Both the position numbers and the translations under genes were made by a program. Shown in pieces: positions 1 through 8,430 of a stretch of DNA of 64,000 bases. The notes beneath the pieces are model-generated. The model made no database searches. It was not told the origin of the DNA and was given only the letters and a program-made list of their open reading frames with translations. The DNA is from Polaribacter sp. Hel_I_88 (GTDB lineage: Bacteria; Bacteroidota; Bacteroidia; Flavobacteriales; Flavobacteriaceae). Position 1 is the first letter of the stretch, and each line of letters begins with the position of its first letter. The stretch spans positions 3,730,001-3,794,000 of the forward strand of contig NZ_JHZZ01000001.1 of the NCBI RefSeq assembly GCF_000687935.1, in the 5' to 3' direction.

Positions 1-328
1 TGAAAATGTATCAATCTATTCCTATTAATGTATCATAAATTTTAATGTGTGGTTTCGAATTTTAACAATGAAACCACTAAAATTCATTTTAAAAAAGTTT
101 TTTAAAAAATAAATTTAAATATTATAAAAAAAACTTTTAGCAACAAACAAACATTCAACTAACTGATTTTTAGTGTTTTAATTTTTCATCTTCATACTTA
201 CTTGTAGTATTTATAGCATACAAACAACTTTTTTTTGCTTTTAATATCATTTTAATAAAACCAACCCTTAAGATTTCTCGTATATATTTTTGAAAACAAT
301 AATTATTAACTAAAATCAAATTAAAATT
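1..328. other. Upstream non-coding region with one small inverted repeat
   Basis: No gene was recognised here. The stretch is very AT-rich. It contains one clear inverted repeat, GTGGTTTC at 49-56 and GAAACCAC at 70-77, followed by an A/T-rich run, which may be the terminator of a gene outside the window. The remainder presumably carries the promoter of the following outer-membrane protein gene, but no convincing TAnnTTTG element was found close to its start. Confidence 0.5.
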
Positions 329-1210
329 ATGAAAATCAATTTAAAATTACTTGGAGGAATGCTTTTTATGCTTCCTTTAACAATGGCAGCTCAAAGTCCT
401 ATAAGTGGATTCATGAAAGCAAAAGGGGAAGGTAGTATAACAGTTACACAATCTAGAGAAGATTATAATGATGTTTTTTTAGTACCAAACAAAGTAAATT
501 CAGTTCCTGTATTTAATGAGGTAACTACAAAAAGTGTTTCATTGTATGCAGAATACGGTTTTTCTGACCGTTTAAATTTTGTAGTAAGTTTACCTTATAT
601 ACAAACAACAGGTGAAGCAACTCCTGCTACTTTAGCAAACAATGGCTTTGAAAATGAAAGAAGTGGATTTCAAGATGTAAGCATTTATGCTAAGTACAAA
701 ATTAAATCGTACGAAGTTATGAGTGGTAACTTAGACATTATTGGTGCTTTAGGTGTTGAAACGCCTTTAGGAAACTATAATGTAGATGAAGGTTTACAAT
801 CTATTATTGCTATTGGTAATCGCTCAACAGATATTACTGGACTTGCAATTGCTAATTACAAACACAACTCAGGAGTTTTTGCTATTGGTCAAGTGGGCTA
901 CAGCTTACGAAGCAATGAAGTACCAAACGCTCTTATTAGTCAGTTAAAAATAGGGTATGCAGCCTCAGTAATTTATGGTGATATTTATATTGCAAACCAA
1001 TTATCTGGATCTGATGGAGTAGACATTTTAGGTGAAGGTTTTACTGGATTTTTCCCTGCAACTCGTGTAAATTACACAAGAATTGGCGCTAATATGTTTG
1101 TACCAGTTGTTAAAGGATTTGGTTTAACAGCAGGAATAAACACCTACATATCAGGACGAAATTTAGGAGATTCTACAGGAGCCTATAGTGGACTTTCTTT
1201 CTCATTTTAA
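329..1210 (+). CDS. Outer-membrane beta-barrel protein (transporter-like)
   Basis: A 293-aa exported protein. Residues 1-21 form a typical signal peptide (MKINLKLLGG, a hydrophobic stretch, then cleavage after TMAAQ). The rest is rich in alternating hydrophobic/polar segments with Gly, Tyr and Asn, as in beta-strands, and ends in SFSF with a terminal Phe, the usual last-strand signature of outer-membrane barrels. The layout resembles the PF13557-type 'MetA-pathway of phenol degradation' outer-membrane proteins, but the substrate cannot be told. It lies 27 bp upstream of the FAS1 lipoprotein on the same strand, so the two are probably co-transcribed and both envelope-located. No catalytic motif is visible. 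Confidence 0.7.
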   Translation: MKINLKLLGGMLFMLPLTMAAQSPISGFMKAKGEGSITVTQSREDYNDVFLVPNKVNSVPVFNEVTTKSVSLYAEYGFSDRLNFVVSLPYIQTTGEATPATLANNGFENERSGFQDVSIYAKYKIKSYEVMSGNLDIIGALGVETPLGNYNVDEGLQSIIAIGNRSTDITGLAIANYKHNSGVFAIGQVGYSLRSNEVPNALISQLKIGYAASVIYGDIYIANQLSGSDGVDILGEGFTGFFPATRVNYTRIGANMFVPVVKGFGLTAGINTYISGRNLGDSTGAYSGLSFSF

Positions 1211-1237
1211 TCAAACATTAAACTAAAACAAATAATC

Positions 1238-2242
1238 ATGAAAAATATATATAAAAAATTCGGTATTGCACTTGCTTTTTCAAGTGTACTTTTAACTGCA
1301 ACTTCTTGCGAAACAACCTCTTCTTATGAAGATGAATTACCATCAATAGCAAATATTGCTGTATCAAATGACGCGTTTTCTACGCTAGAAGCAGCAGCTA
1401 TTAATGGTGGAGTTGCAGGAGTTTTAAGTAATAGTAATCCTAATGATGCATCAGGAGATTACACAGTATTTGCACCAAACAATAGTGCTTTTGCACGTTT
1501 AGGTTTAAACGAATCTACGTTAGGTGTTTTACAAACTCCTTTTTTAACAAATACTTTATTATACCATGTTTCTAACGGAAATTTAACTAGTTCAGCAATT
1601 ACTGCAAATGGAACTTCTGCATCTGCTTTAGGTGGATTAACTAGAAGATTTGTAAGTAGAGATGGATCACTTTTTATCAACGGATCTAAAATTATTGCTA
1701 CAGATATTACTGCAGAAAATGGAACTGTACATGTAATTGATAAAGTGATGATTGCAACTGGAGGTAATGTTGTAGAATCTGCAATTGCACTACAAACAGC
1801 TTCAGTATTTAAAACCCCAGAATTAAGTTATTTAGTAGAAGCTGTAGTTTTTGCTGGTTTAGCAGATGCTTTGAGCAATCCTGCTGCAAAATTTACAGTA
1901 TTTGCGCCAAATGATCAAGCTTTTATTGACCTAGGTGCAGCTTTAGGATTAACTTTTGATGAGCCTTCTGATGTTAGGATGATTGATAAAGATTTATTAA
2001 CTGCGGTTTTATTGAATCACGTATTTGCAGATACAAGTAAAGATAGCTTTACTTCTGAATTAAATGCAGGTTCTTATAATGCTTTAGGAGATGATAACAT
2101 TCAATTAGGAGCTTATAACAATGGTGTTTTAACTGTTAGTGGTTCAGGAAATGCAACTCCTGCAAACATGGTAATTCCAGATGTGCAAACTACAAATGGT
2201 ATTGTACACGTAATTGACCAAGTATTGTTACCTGTATTATAA
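1238..2242 (+). CDS. Fasciclin (FAS1) domain lipoprotein, two domains
   Basis: A 334-aa protein with a lipoprotein signal peptide ending in the lipobox TATSC (Cys24 would be lipidated). Two FAS1 repeats follow, at about residues 35-175 and 180-334. Each has the H1-type motif (TVFAPNNSAF and TVFAPNDQAF) and the closing H2-type motif (GTVHVIDKVM and GIVHVIDQVL). FAS1 domains mediate adhesion or carbohydrate/protein contacts at the cell surface. It follows the outer-membrane barrel gene by 27 bp and is followed by a strong terminator, so the two form a small envelope operon. The family assignment is firm; the ligand is unknown. Confidence 0.9.
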   Translation: MKNIYKKFGIALAFSSVLLTATSCETTSSYEDELPSIANIAVSNDAFSTLEAAAINGGVAGVLSNSNPNDASGDYTVFAPNNSAFARLGLNESTLGVLQTPFLTNTLLYHVSNGNLTSSAITANGTSASALGGLTRRFVSRDGSLFINGSKIIATDITAENGTVHVIDKVMIATGGNVVESAIALQTASVFKTPELSYLVEAVVFAGLADALSNPAAKFTVFAPNDQAFIDLGAALGLTFDEPSDVRMIDKDLLTAVLLNHVFADTSKDSFTSELNAGSYNALGDDNIQLGAYNNGVLTVSGSGNATPANMVIPDVQTTNGIVHVIDQVLLPVL

Positions 2243-2264
2243 AATTATATTTCGTATAATTTTT

Positions 2265-2299
2265 AAAGGCAACTGTTTAAAACAGTTGCCTTTTTTTCT
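2265..2299 (+). terminator. Rho-independent terminator after the FAS1 gene
   Basis: A 14-bp perfect inverted repeat, AAAGGCAACTGTTT at 2265-2278 and its complement at 2280-2293, is followed by a run of T. It lies 23 bp after the stop codon of the FAS1 lipoprotein. Confidence 0.85.
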
Positions 2300-2328
2300 T
2301 CAAACTTTTAGAGTCGTTTCAGCATAAA

Positions 2329-2363
2329 AAAAATCCACAAAAAAATAATTTCTGTGGATTTTT
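2329..2363 (-). terminator. Probable terminator for the leftward alpha-E/ATP-grasp genes
   Basis: The inverted repeat AAAAATCCACA (2329-2339) and TGTGGATTTTT (2353-2363) lies just beyond the stop codon of the leftward alpha-E gene. On the minus strand the hairpin ends in T-rich sequence. It could also act on the plus strand. Confidence 0.65.
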
Positions 2364-2383
2364 GTACGTTTAAATATTTTTAG

Positions 2384-3334
2384 TTAATAGAGACTAAAAT
2401 AATCTTTATCCATTTTTTCACCAACTAAAGACAAATCTTCAACTAATTTTTCTATACAAACCTTTAAATCTCCTTGCACATCTTCAATAGTTTTATATTG
2501 ATGATCATATTTCAATTTCCCGATTAAAAATGCTGCAGAATCTTTGTGTGGAATCTCTTCTTTTGATAAATATCCAATATAATAATGAATACTATTTAAA
2601 GAGTTCATAATAGAACGTGGACAAGTAGGATTTAGAATTAAAAAATCTAAAACAGTATGGCTTGTTGGCACTTTTCTATAAAATCTACGCATCATGTCAT
2701 AACTTTCTACACATTTTAATAAGGTAGTCCATTCATAACTGTTATTTACAGAAATATCTGAATTTACTTTTTCTACTAATGCATCATTATATTTAGAGTT
2801 TATAATACGAATTACTTGGTTTGCTCTTTCTATATAAATGCCTAACATAATAATAGCGTACACTTCATCATGTAGTAATGTTCCTCTTATTTTGGTTCTT
2901 AAAGAGGCTATATTTGCAGTTACCATTGTTGTAAAATCAAATAAACCATTTTTTACAAAAACATCTTTACTATAATTTTTTACAACTCTATTTAACGTGT
3001 TTATGGATTCGTACAATTCTGATGAAATTAAATCTCTTGCACCATTTGCATTTTGCTGTGCATTTTGAATTGATGACAAAATTGAGAATTGTTTATCCGG
3101 ATTTAATCCAATGTCATATAGAACTTTTTGTTCATCTAATTCTTTAACGTCTTTTAATTCCTCTTCATCAGCAACAAAAAGCATTGATCGTAAAACAAAT
3201 TGTCTTGATTGAGATAACTCGTTTGGAGCATCTAATGAAGAAAAATAATTTACATTCATATATCTTGCTATATGTTCTGAACGTTCTAAATAACGTCCCA
3301 TCCAAAATAAATTATTGGCTACTCTTGCTAACAT
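2384..3334 (-). CDS. Alpha-E domain protein (PF04168), stand-alone
   Basis: A 316-aa, almost wholly helical cytosolic protein. Its N-terminus (MLARVANNLFWMGRYLERSE) is the signature of the alpha-E family, including the conserved Glu-Arg pair of the 'ER motif' in GRYLER. Family knowledge: alpha-E proteins occur with circularly permuted ATP-grasp and transglutaminase-like proteins in predicted peptide-ligation/modification operons; their biochemical role is not established. It starts 9 bp after the ATP-grasp gene on the same strand, so the two are co-transcribed. In the fused paralogue at 8431 the Glu of the ER motif is replaced by Ala, so this copy is the better candidate for the active partner. 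Confidence 0.9.
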   Translation of the reverse strand: MLARVANNLFWMGRYLERSEHIARYMNVNYFSSLDAPNELSQSRQFVLRSMLFVADEEELKDVKELDEQKVLYDIGLNPDKQFSILSSIQNAQQNANGARDLISSELYESINTLNRVVKNYSKDVFVKNGLFDFTTMVTANIASLRTKIRGTLLHDEVYAIIMLGIYIERANQVIRIINSKYNDALVEKVNSDISVNNSYEWTTLLKCVESYDMMRRFYRKVPTSHTVLDFLILNPTCPRSIMNSLNSIHYYIGYLSKEEIPHKDSAAFLIGKLKYDHQYKTIEDVQGDLKVCIEKLVEDLSLVGEKMDKDYFSLY

Positions 3335-3343
3335 AAATTTGTT

Positions 3344-4810
3344 TTATTTTTTTAATACCCAAGTATCTTTAGACCCACCACCTTGGGATGAATTTACTAC
3401 TAAATTTCCTCTTTTTAATGCAACTCTTGTCAAACCACCTTTTAACACAAAATCTTTGTCCTTACCTAATAATGTAAACGTTCTTAAATCTACATGTCTT
3501 GGTTCAAAAGAATTTTCATCTTCTATATATGTGGCGTGAGTAGAAAGCGACATAATTGGCTGTGCAATATACTTTCTTGGGCTTGCTTTTATGGTTTCTT
3601 TTACTTTTTCTATTTCTTCTTTCGTTAATTTATTTCCGATTGAAATTCCATATCCACCAGATTCATCAACGGGTTTTACCACCAATTTATCTACATTTTC
3701 TAAGACATATTTTAATTCATCTGGTCTGCTACAATGATACGTATGTACGTTATTTAAAATGGGTTCTTCATCTAAATAATATTTTATTATTTGTGGCATA
3801 TACGTATAAATTGCCTTATCATCTGCAACCCCAGTTCCTGGTGCATTTACCAAGCAAACTTTACCTTTCATATAGCATTTAAACAATCCTGGCACACCTA
3901 ATAAGGAATCTTTATTAAATTCTAAAGGATCTATAAATAAATCATCTACTCTTCTATAAATTACATCTACTCTAACCAAACCTTTAATGGTTTTCATGTA
4001 CACAAAATCATTTTCTATAAACAAATCTCTACCCTCAACCAATTCCACTCCCATTTGTTTAGCTAAAAAAGAATGCTCATAATATGCTGAATTATAAACA
4101 CCTGGTGTTAAGACCACGCATTTAGGAATGTCTACTCCTTTTGGTTTTACAGACTCTATAATTTCAAGCAAATTTTGTCCATAATCAGAAACATTATAAG
4201 ATTGGTAATGATTAAAAACCCCAAATAAAGTTCTTTTTAAGGCTGCCCTATTCCCAACAACATAACTTACACCAGAAGGACAGCGAATATTATCTTCTAA
4301 AACATAATGATTCCCATCCGAATGTTTTATCAAATCTGTTCCAGAAACATGATTGTAAATTCCTCCAGGAGGATTAAAACCTTTCATCTGTTTTAAAAAA
4401 TTAACAGAAGAATCGATCAAATCTATAGGGACAATTTTATCTTTGATTATTTTTTGATCATGATATAAATCCCATAAAAAAAGATTTAAAGCTTTACTTC
4501 TTTGTAAAGCGCCTTTTTCGATTTTTTGCCATTCTTCATATCCAATTATTCTTGGAAACAAATCAAAAGGAAAAATCTTTTCTTTGGTTTCTTTATCTCC
4601 ATATACTTGAAATGTAATTCCTTGATTAAAAAACGCATCTTTTGCTTTGTCGTTAAGATTTGCAAAATCGTTCACAGAATACTCACTAAATAAGTTGAAA
4701 AGTGTTTCATACACTTCTCTTACTTCATTATTATCTGTAAAAATTTCATCATAAAAATTAGAATCATATTTGTAGGATGAAAAAATTGGTAAACTAGTTG
4801 GTGCTTTCAA
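3344..4810 (-). CDS. Circularly permuted type 2 ATP-grasp protein
   Basis: A 488-aa cytosolic protein of the CP_ATPgrasp families (PF04174/PF14403). Visible motifs are LEDNIRCPSG (171-180), RRVDD (286-290), the nucleotide-binding loop VVKPVDESGGYG (377-388), PRHVDLRTF (437-445) and SSQGGGSKDTWV (474-485). These enzymes are predicted to form amide/peptide bonds through acyl-phosphate intermediates; substrates are unknown. The start is a TTG codon at 4808-4810. No ATG lies near it, and the N-terminal residues fit the family (SNFYDEIF region). It is first in a leftward pair with the alpha-E gene and diverges across a 245-bp gap from the transglutaminase-DUF2126 gene. All glycines of the loop are intact, unlike the fused paralogue. 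Confidence 0.92.
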   Translation of the reverse strand: MKAPTSLPIFSSYKYDSNFYDEIFTDNNEVREVYETLFNLFSEYSVNDFANLNDKAKDAFFNQGITFQVYGDKETKEKIFPFDLFPRIIGYEEWQKIEKGALQRSKALNLFLWDLYHDQKIIKDKIVPIDLIDSSVNFLKQMKGFNPPGGIYNHVSGTDLIKHSDGNHYVLEDNIRCPSGVSYVVGNRAALKRTLFGVFNHYQSYNVSDYGQNLLEIIESVKPKGVDIPKCVVLTPGVYNSAYYEHSFLAKQMGVELVEGRDLFIENDFVYMKTIKGLVRVDVIYRRVDDLFIDPLEFNKDSLLGVPGLFKCYMKGKVCLVNAPGTGVADDKAIYTYMPQIIKYYLDEEPILNNVHTYHCSRPDELKYVLENVDKLVVKPVDESGGYGISIGNKLTKEEIEKVKETIKASPRKYIAQPIMSLSTHATYIEDENSFEPRHVDLRTFTLLGKDKDFVLKGGLTRVALKRGNLVVNSSQGGGSKDTWVLKK

Positions 4811-5055
4811 ATTGTGTACTTTTTTGTAAATTTAATAAAATAAATTATAAATATTAGTCTAAATTACTGAATTAAATTAAATAATTTACATCAAATCGCT
4901 AAAAAAACTAAATTTAATACACAAAAACTAAATTTTTATTAAAAATTCAATAATAAGCAATTAGTCGAATTTATTTTATGATATTTGTGTGTTAAATTGT
5001 ATTTGCTTCATTATTTTAACAGAAGCTTAAAACCAAATTACTAAAAGACGCATTT
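4811..5055. promoter_or_regulatory. Divergent intergenic region of the amidoligase locus
   Basis: This 245-bp, very AT-rich gap separates the leftward ATP-grasp/alpha-E pair from the rightward three-gene set and must carry both promoters. Leftward, TAAATTTA lies about 20 nt before the TTG start and matches TAnnTTTG at 7 of 8 positions. Rightward, no strict match was found; the closest sequences are ATATTTG and GTATTTG around 4980-5012. Shared regulation of the two arms is an inference from the arrangement. Confidence 0.5.
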
Positions 5056-8000
5056 ATGGCATTAAAAATTGTAATATCACACAAAACTAAATATAAATAC
5101 GATCGTGCTGTAAAGCTTTCTCCACATATCTTTAGGTTAAGACCTGCACCTCATAGTAGAACTCCAATAGAATCTTATTCATTAAAAATAAAGCCAGAAA
5201 ATCATTTTTTTAACTGGCAACAGGATCCTTTTGGAAATTATTTAGCAAGAGTGGTTTTTCCTGATAAAACAACAGAACTTTCCATTGATGTAGAAATAAT
5301 TGCAGATTTAAAAACTATTAATCCGTTTGATTTTTTCGTAGAAGAATCTGCAGAAGAATTTCCTTTTACCTATTCTGAAAACACAAAAAAAGAACTACTA
5401 CCTTATTTAGAAGTTACTGAAAAAGGTCCTTTATTAAAAGATTTTGTAGCGTCTTTAGATATGACTCCAAGAAAAACTATTTATTTCTTGATTGATATCA
5501 ATAGAAAAATATACGAATATTTAAGCTATAACATCAGAATGGAACCTGGTGTACAGAGTTGTGAACAAACTTTGAGTCAAAAAAATGGTTCTTGTAGAGA
5601 TTATGCTTGGCTTTTTGTGCAAGCTTTGCGTCATTTAGGTTTTGGTGCACGTTTTGTTTCTGGCTATTTAGTACAATTAAAATCCGATGAACAGTCTTTA
5701 GATGGTCCTTCTGGTCCTGCTGAAGATTTTACAGATTTACATGCTTGGGCAGAAGTGTATTTGCCAGGTGCTGGTTGGATTGGTTTTGACGCAACTTCTG
5801 GTTTATTAGCTGGAGAAGGTCATATTCCTTTAGCTTGTACTCCAACTTTTGAAAGTGCTGCTCCTGTTTTTGGTTTGTCTGATGTTTGTGAAACTGAATT
5901 TGAATTTGAAAATTCTGTAACCCGAATTTTAGAATCGCCAAGAGTTACAAAACCATACACACAAGAACAATGGAAAGCCATTGATAAATTAGGGAATAAA
6001 GTTGAAAAAGAGCTGCAAAAAAATGATGTTCGTTTAACAATGGGTGGAGAACCTACGTTTGTTTCTGTGGATGATATGGAAGGTGCAGAATGGAACACAG
6101 ATGCAGATGGAACACACAAAAGAACATTAGCAGCAGATTTATCCAAACGATTTTTAGATAAGTTTTCTGAAGGTGGATTTTTACATCATGCACAAGGAAA
6201 ATGGTATCCAGGAGAACCTCTTCCAAGATGGTCTATTGAACTAGTTTGGAGAAAAGATGGCAGAAAAATATGGTTCAACCATGATTTATTAGCTGCTTTA
6301 GGACCTAAAACTAAAATTCCTGACAATGCTGATGTTTTATTTTTAGAAAAATTAACGAGTTATTTAGGTGTTTCTTCAAAGCATATTATGCCTACTTATG
6401 AAGATGCATTTTTAATGATGTATGAAAAAGGAAACTTACCAATTGATTATAATCCAGCCGAAGATAAAGACAGTACTTTGGCTGAGAAAAAGATTGCAGA
6501 AATACTAGAAAAAGGAACTTCAAAATCTGTAGGTTATGTTTTACCTTTAAACAAAACTGAAAATAAATGGTTTAGTAGTGAGTGGACTTTTAGAAGAAAA
6601 CATATTTATTTAACACCAGGGAATTCGCCTGTTGGTTTGCGTTTGCCTTTAAATTCTTTAGAGCAAAAACCAGAACACGAAATGTTCCCCATTTACGAGC
6701 CTGATTTATTTTCTAAAAAGAAAAGATTACCAAGTTTTAGACAAGTAGCGTCTAAAAGATATGACGATTTTCAACAAAATGGTGTGCCAACAAATATGCC
6801 TAACTATTTTGTGAGAACAGCTATTTGCTCTGAAATTAGAGAGGATAAATTACATTTATTTTTACCACCTTTAGACAATGCTGAATTTTATCTAGATTTA
6901 TTAGCATCCATAGAAGCCACTGCTAAAGAATTAAACATTCCTGTAATTTTAGAAGGTTATGGAATTCCACATGATAACAGAATAGAGTCCATGAAAATTA
7001 CTCCAGATCCAGGAGTTATTGAAGTAAATGTGCATCCTTCTTTAGATTGGAATCAACTTAAAAACACCACTTTTACAATTTACGAAGAAGCAAAAAAATC
7101 GAGATTAGGTACAGAAAAATTTATGTTGGATGGCAAACATACTGGAACTGGAGGTGGAAATCATGTAACTTTAGGTGGAGTTTCGCCAAAAGATAGTCCG
7201 CTTTTGCGTAAACCAAGTTTGTTACGAAGTTTGTTAACTTTTTGGCAACATCATCCAGGATTATCGTATTTATTTTCGGGCTCTTTTATTGGTCCAACAA
7301 GTCAAGCTCCAAGAATTGATGAAGCAAGACATGATAGTTTGTACGAGTTAGAAATCGCTTTTAGCCAAATTCCAAAAGATGGTGAGGTTCCTTTTTGGTT
7401 AACTGACAGGTTATTTCGTCATTTATTAACAGATTTAACAGGAAACACGCACAGAGCAGAATTTTGTATCGATAAATTATATTCACCTGATTCATCAACA
7501 GGAAGATTGGGAATTTTAGAATTACGTGGTTTTGATATGCCACCTCATGCACAAATGAGTCTGGTACAAAACTTATTGGTAAGAACGTTGGTTTCTTGGT
7601 TTTGGAAAAAACCTTACGAACACAATTTAGTTAGATGGGGCACAGAATTACATGATAAATTCTTAATAGAACATTTTGTAAAAGAAGATCTTAATGACGT
7701 TGTAAATCAACTAAATAAAGCAGGTTATAAATTTAAATTAGATTGGTTTGATCCTTTTTTCGAATTTAGATTTCCTTTATATGGTATGGTTGATATCAAT
7801 AATATTCATTTAGAATTACGTGCAGGAATTGAACCTTGGAATGTTTTAGGTGAAGAGATGACAAGTGGTGGTACTGCAAGATATGTAGATTCTTCTTTAG
7901 AAAGACTGCAAGTAAAAGTATCCGATTTTAATACAGAAAGATATACCTTAACTTGTAATGGTGTAAAAGTACAATTAAAAAGTACAGGAACGCATGGAGA

Positions 8001-8424
8001 ATACGTTTCAGGAATTCGTTACAAAGCTTGGAATCCATACTCAGCTTTACACCCAACTATAAAAGAAGATACACCTTTAGTTTTTGATATTGTAGATAAT
8101 TGGAACAAACGTTCCATTGGTGGTTGTACTTATTTTGTAGCACATCCAGGAGGAAGATCTTATGACACCTACCCTGTAAATAGTAATGAAGCTGAATCTC
8201 GAAGAATTAATCGTTTTTGGGATTTTGGCCATACGCAAGGAGAAATTAAAACGAAAGAGGAAGCTAAAAAAGATAAAGAAAGACAAGAAAAAGAAGCACA
8301 GGAAAATGATAAAGGAATAACCAGAGGAATTAAAAAACAAGAAAGTTCTAAAAAATTCAATTTTAAGGAAATTCCTATAAACCCAGAATATCCAAATACC
8401 TTAGATTTGCGACTTAAAAAATAA
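5056..8424 (+). CDS. Transglutaminase-like / DUF2126 putative amidoligase fusion protein
   Basis: A 1122-aa cytosolic protein with no signal peptide. Residues 1-80 are the beta-rich bacterial transglutaminase N-terminal domain. The transglutaminase core follows with its triad visible: Cys180 (NGSCRD), His229 (DLHAWAE) and Asp245 (GFDATSG). From about 310 to 1060 comes DUF2126 (PF09899, annotated as a putative amidoligase of the glutamine-synthetase/GCS fold), with TMGGEPTF near 329-336, GTGGGNH near 697-703 and HRAEFCID from His799. The C-terminus (about 1065-1122) is a Lys/Glu-rich tail. It heads a rightward operon, with 6 bp to the ATP-grasp/alpha-E fusion. The size is normal for the family. 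The likely role is making or trimming amide-linked peptides; the substrate is unknown. Confidence 0.92.
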   Translation: MALKIVISHKTKYKYDRAVKLSPHIFRLRPAPHSRTPIESYSLKIKPENHFFNWQQDPFGNYLARVVFPDKTTELSIDVEIIADLKTINPFDFFVEESAEEFPFTYSENTKKELLPYLEVTEKGPLLKDFVASLDMTPRKTIYFLIDINRKIYEYLSYNIRMEPGVQSCEQTLSQKNGSCRDYAWLFVQALRHLGFGARFVSGYLVQLKSDEQSLDGPSGPAEDFTDLHAWAEVYLPGAGWIGFDATSGLLAGEGHIPLACTPTFESAAPVFGLSDVCETEFEFENSVTRILESPRVTKPYTQEQWKAIDKLGNKVEKELQKNDVRLTMGGEPTFVSVDDMEGAEWNTDADGTHKRTLAADLSKRFLDKFSEGGFLHHAQGKWYPGEPLPRWSIELVWRKDGRKIWFNHDLLAALGPKTKIPDNADVLFLEKLTSYLGVSSKHIMPTYEDAFLMMYEKGNLPIDYNPAEDKDSTLAEKKIAEILEKGTSKSVGYVLPLNKTENKWFSSEWTFRRKHIYLTPGNSPVGLRLPLNSLEQKPEHEMFPIYEPDLFSKKKRLPSFRQVASKRYDDFQQNGVPTNMPNYFVRTAICSEIREDKLHLFLPPLDNAEFYLDLLASIEATAKELNIPVILEGYGIPHDNRIESMKITPDPGVIEVNVHPSLDWNQLKNTTFTIYEEAKKSRLGTEKFMLDGKHTGTGGGNHVTLGGVSPKDSPLLRKPSLLRSLLTFWQHHPGLSYLFSGSFIGPTSQAPRIDEARHDSLYELEIAFSQIPKDGEVPFWLTDRLFRHLLTDLTGNTHRAEFCIDKLYSPDSSTGRLGILELRGFDMPPHAQMSLVQNLLVRTLVSWFWKKPYEHNLVRWGTELHDKFLIEHFVKEDLNDVVNQLNKAGYKFKLDWFDPFFEFRFPLYGMVDINNIHLELRAGIEPWNVLGEEMTSGGTARYVDSSLERLQVKVSDFNTERYTLTCNGVKVQLKSTGTHGEYVSGIRYKAWNPYSALHPTIKEDTPLVFDIVDNWNKRSIGGCTYFVAHPGGRSYDTYPVNSNEAESRRINRFWDFGHTQGEIKTKEEAKKDKERQEKEAQENDKGITRGIKKQESSKKFNFKEIPINPEYPNTLDLRLKK

Positions 8425-8430
8425 TTCGTC

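Noticed and set aside
329-2242. SusC/SusD-like nutrient uptake pair
   Set aside because: The barrel protein is far too short for SusC, with no plug domain, and the partner is a FAS1 protein, not SusD.
3556-3882. Leu-rich 108-aa frame opposite the ATP-grasp gene
   Set aside because: Antisense shadow of the conserved ATP-grasp coding region; hydrophobicity comes from the complementary AT-rich codons.
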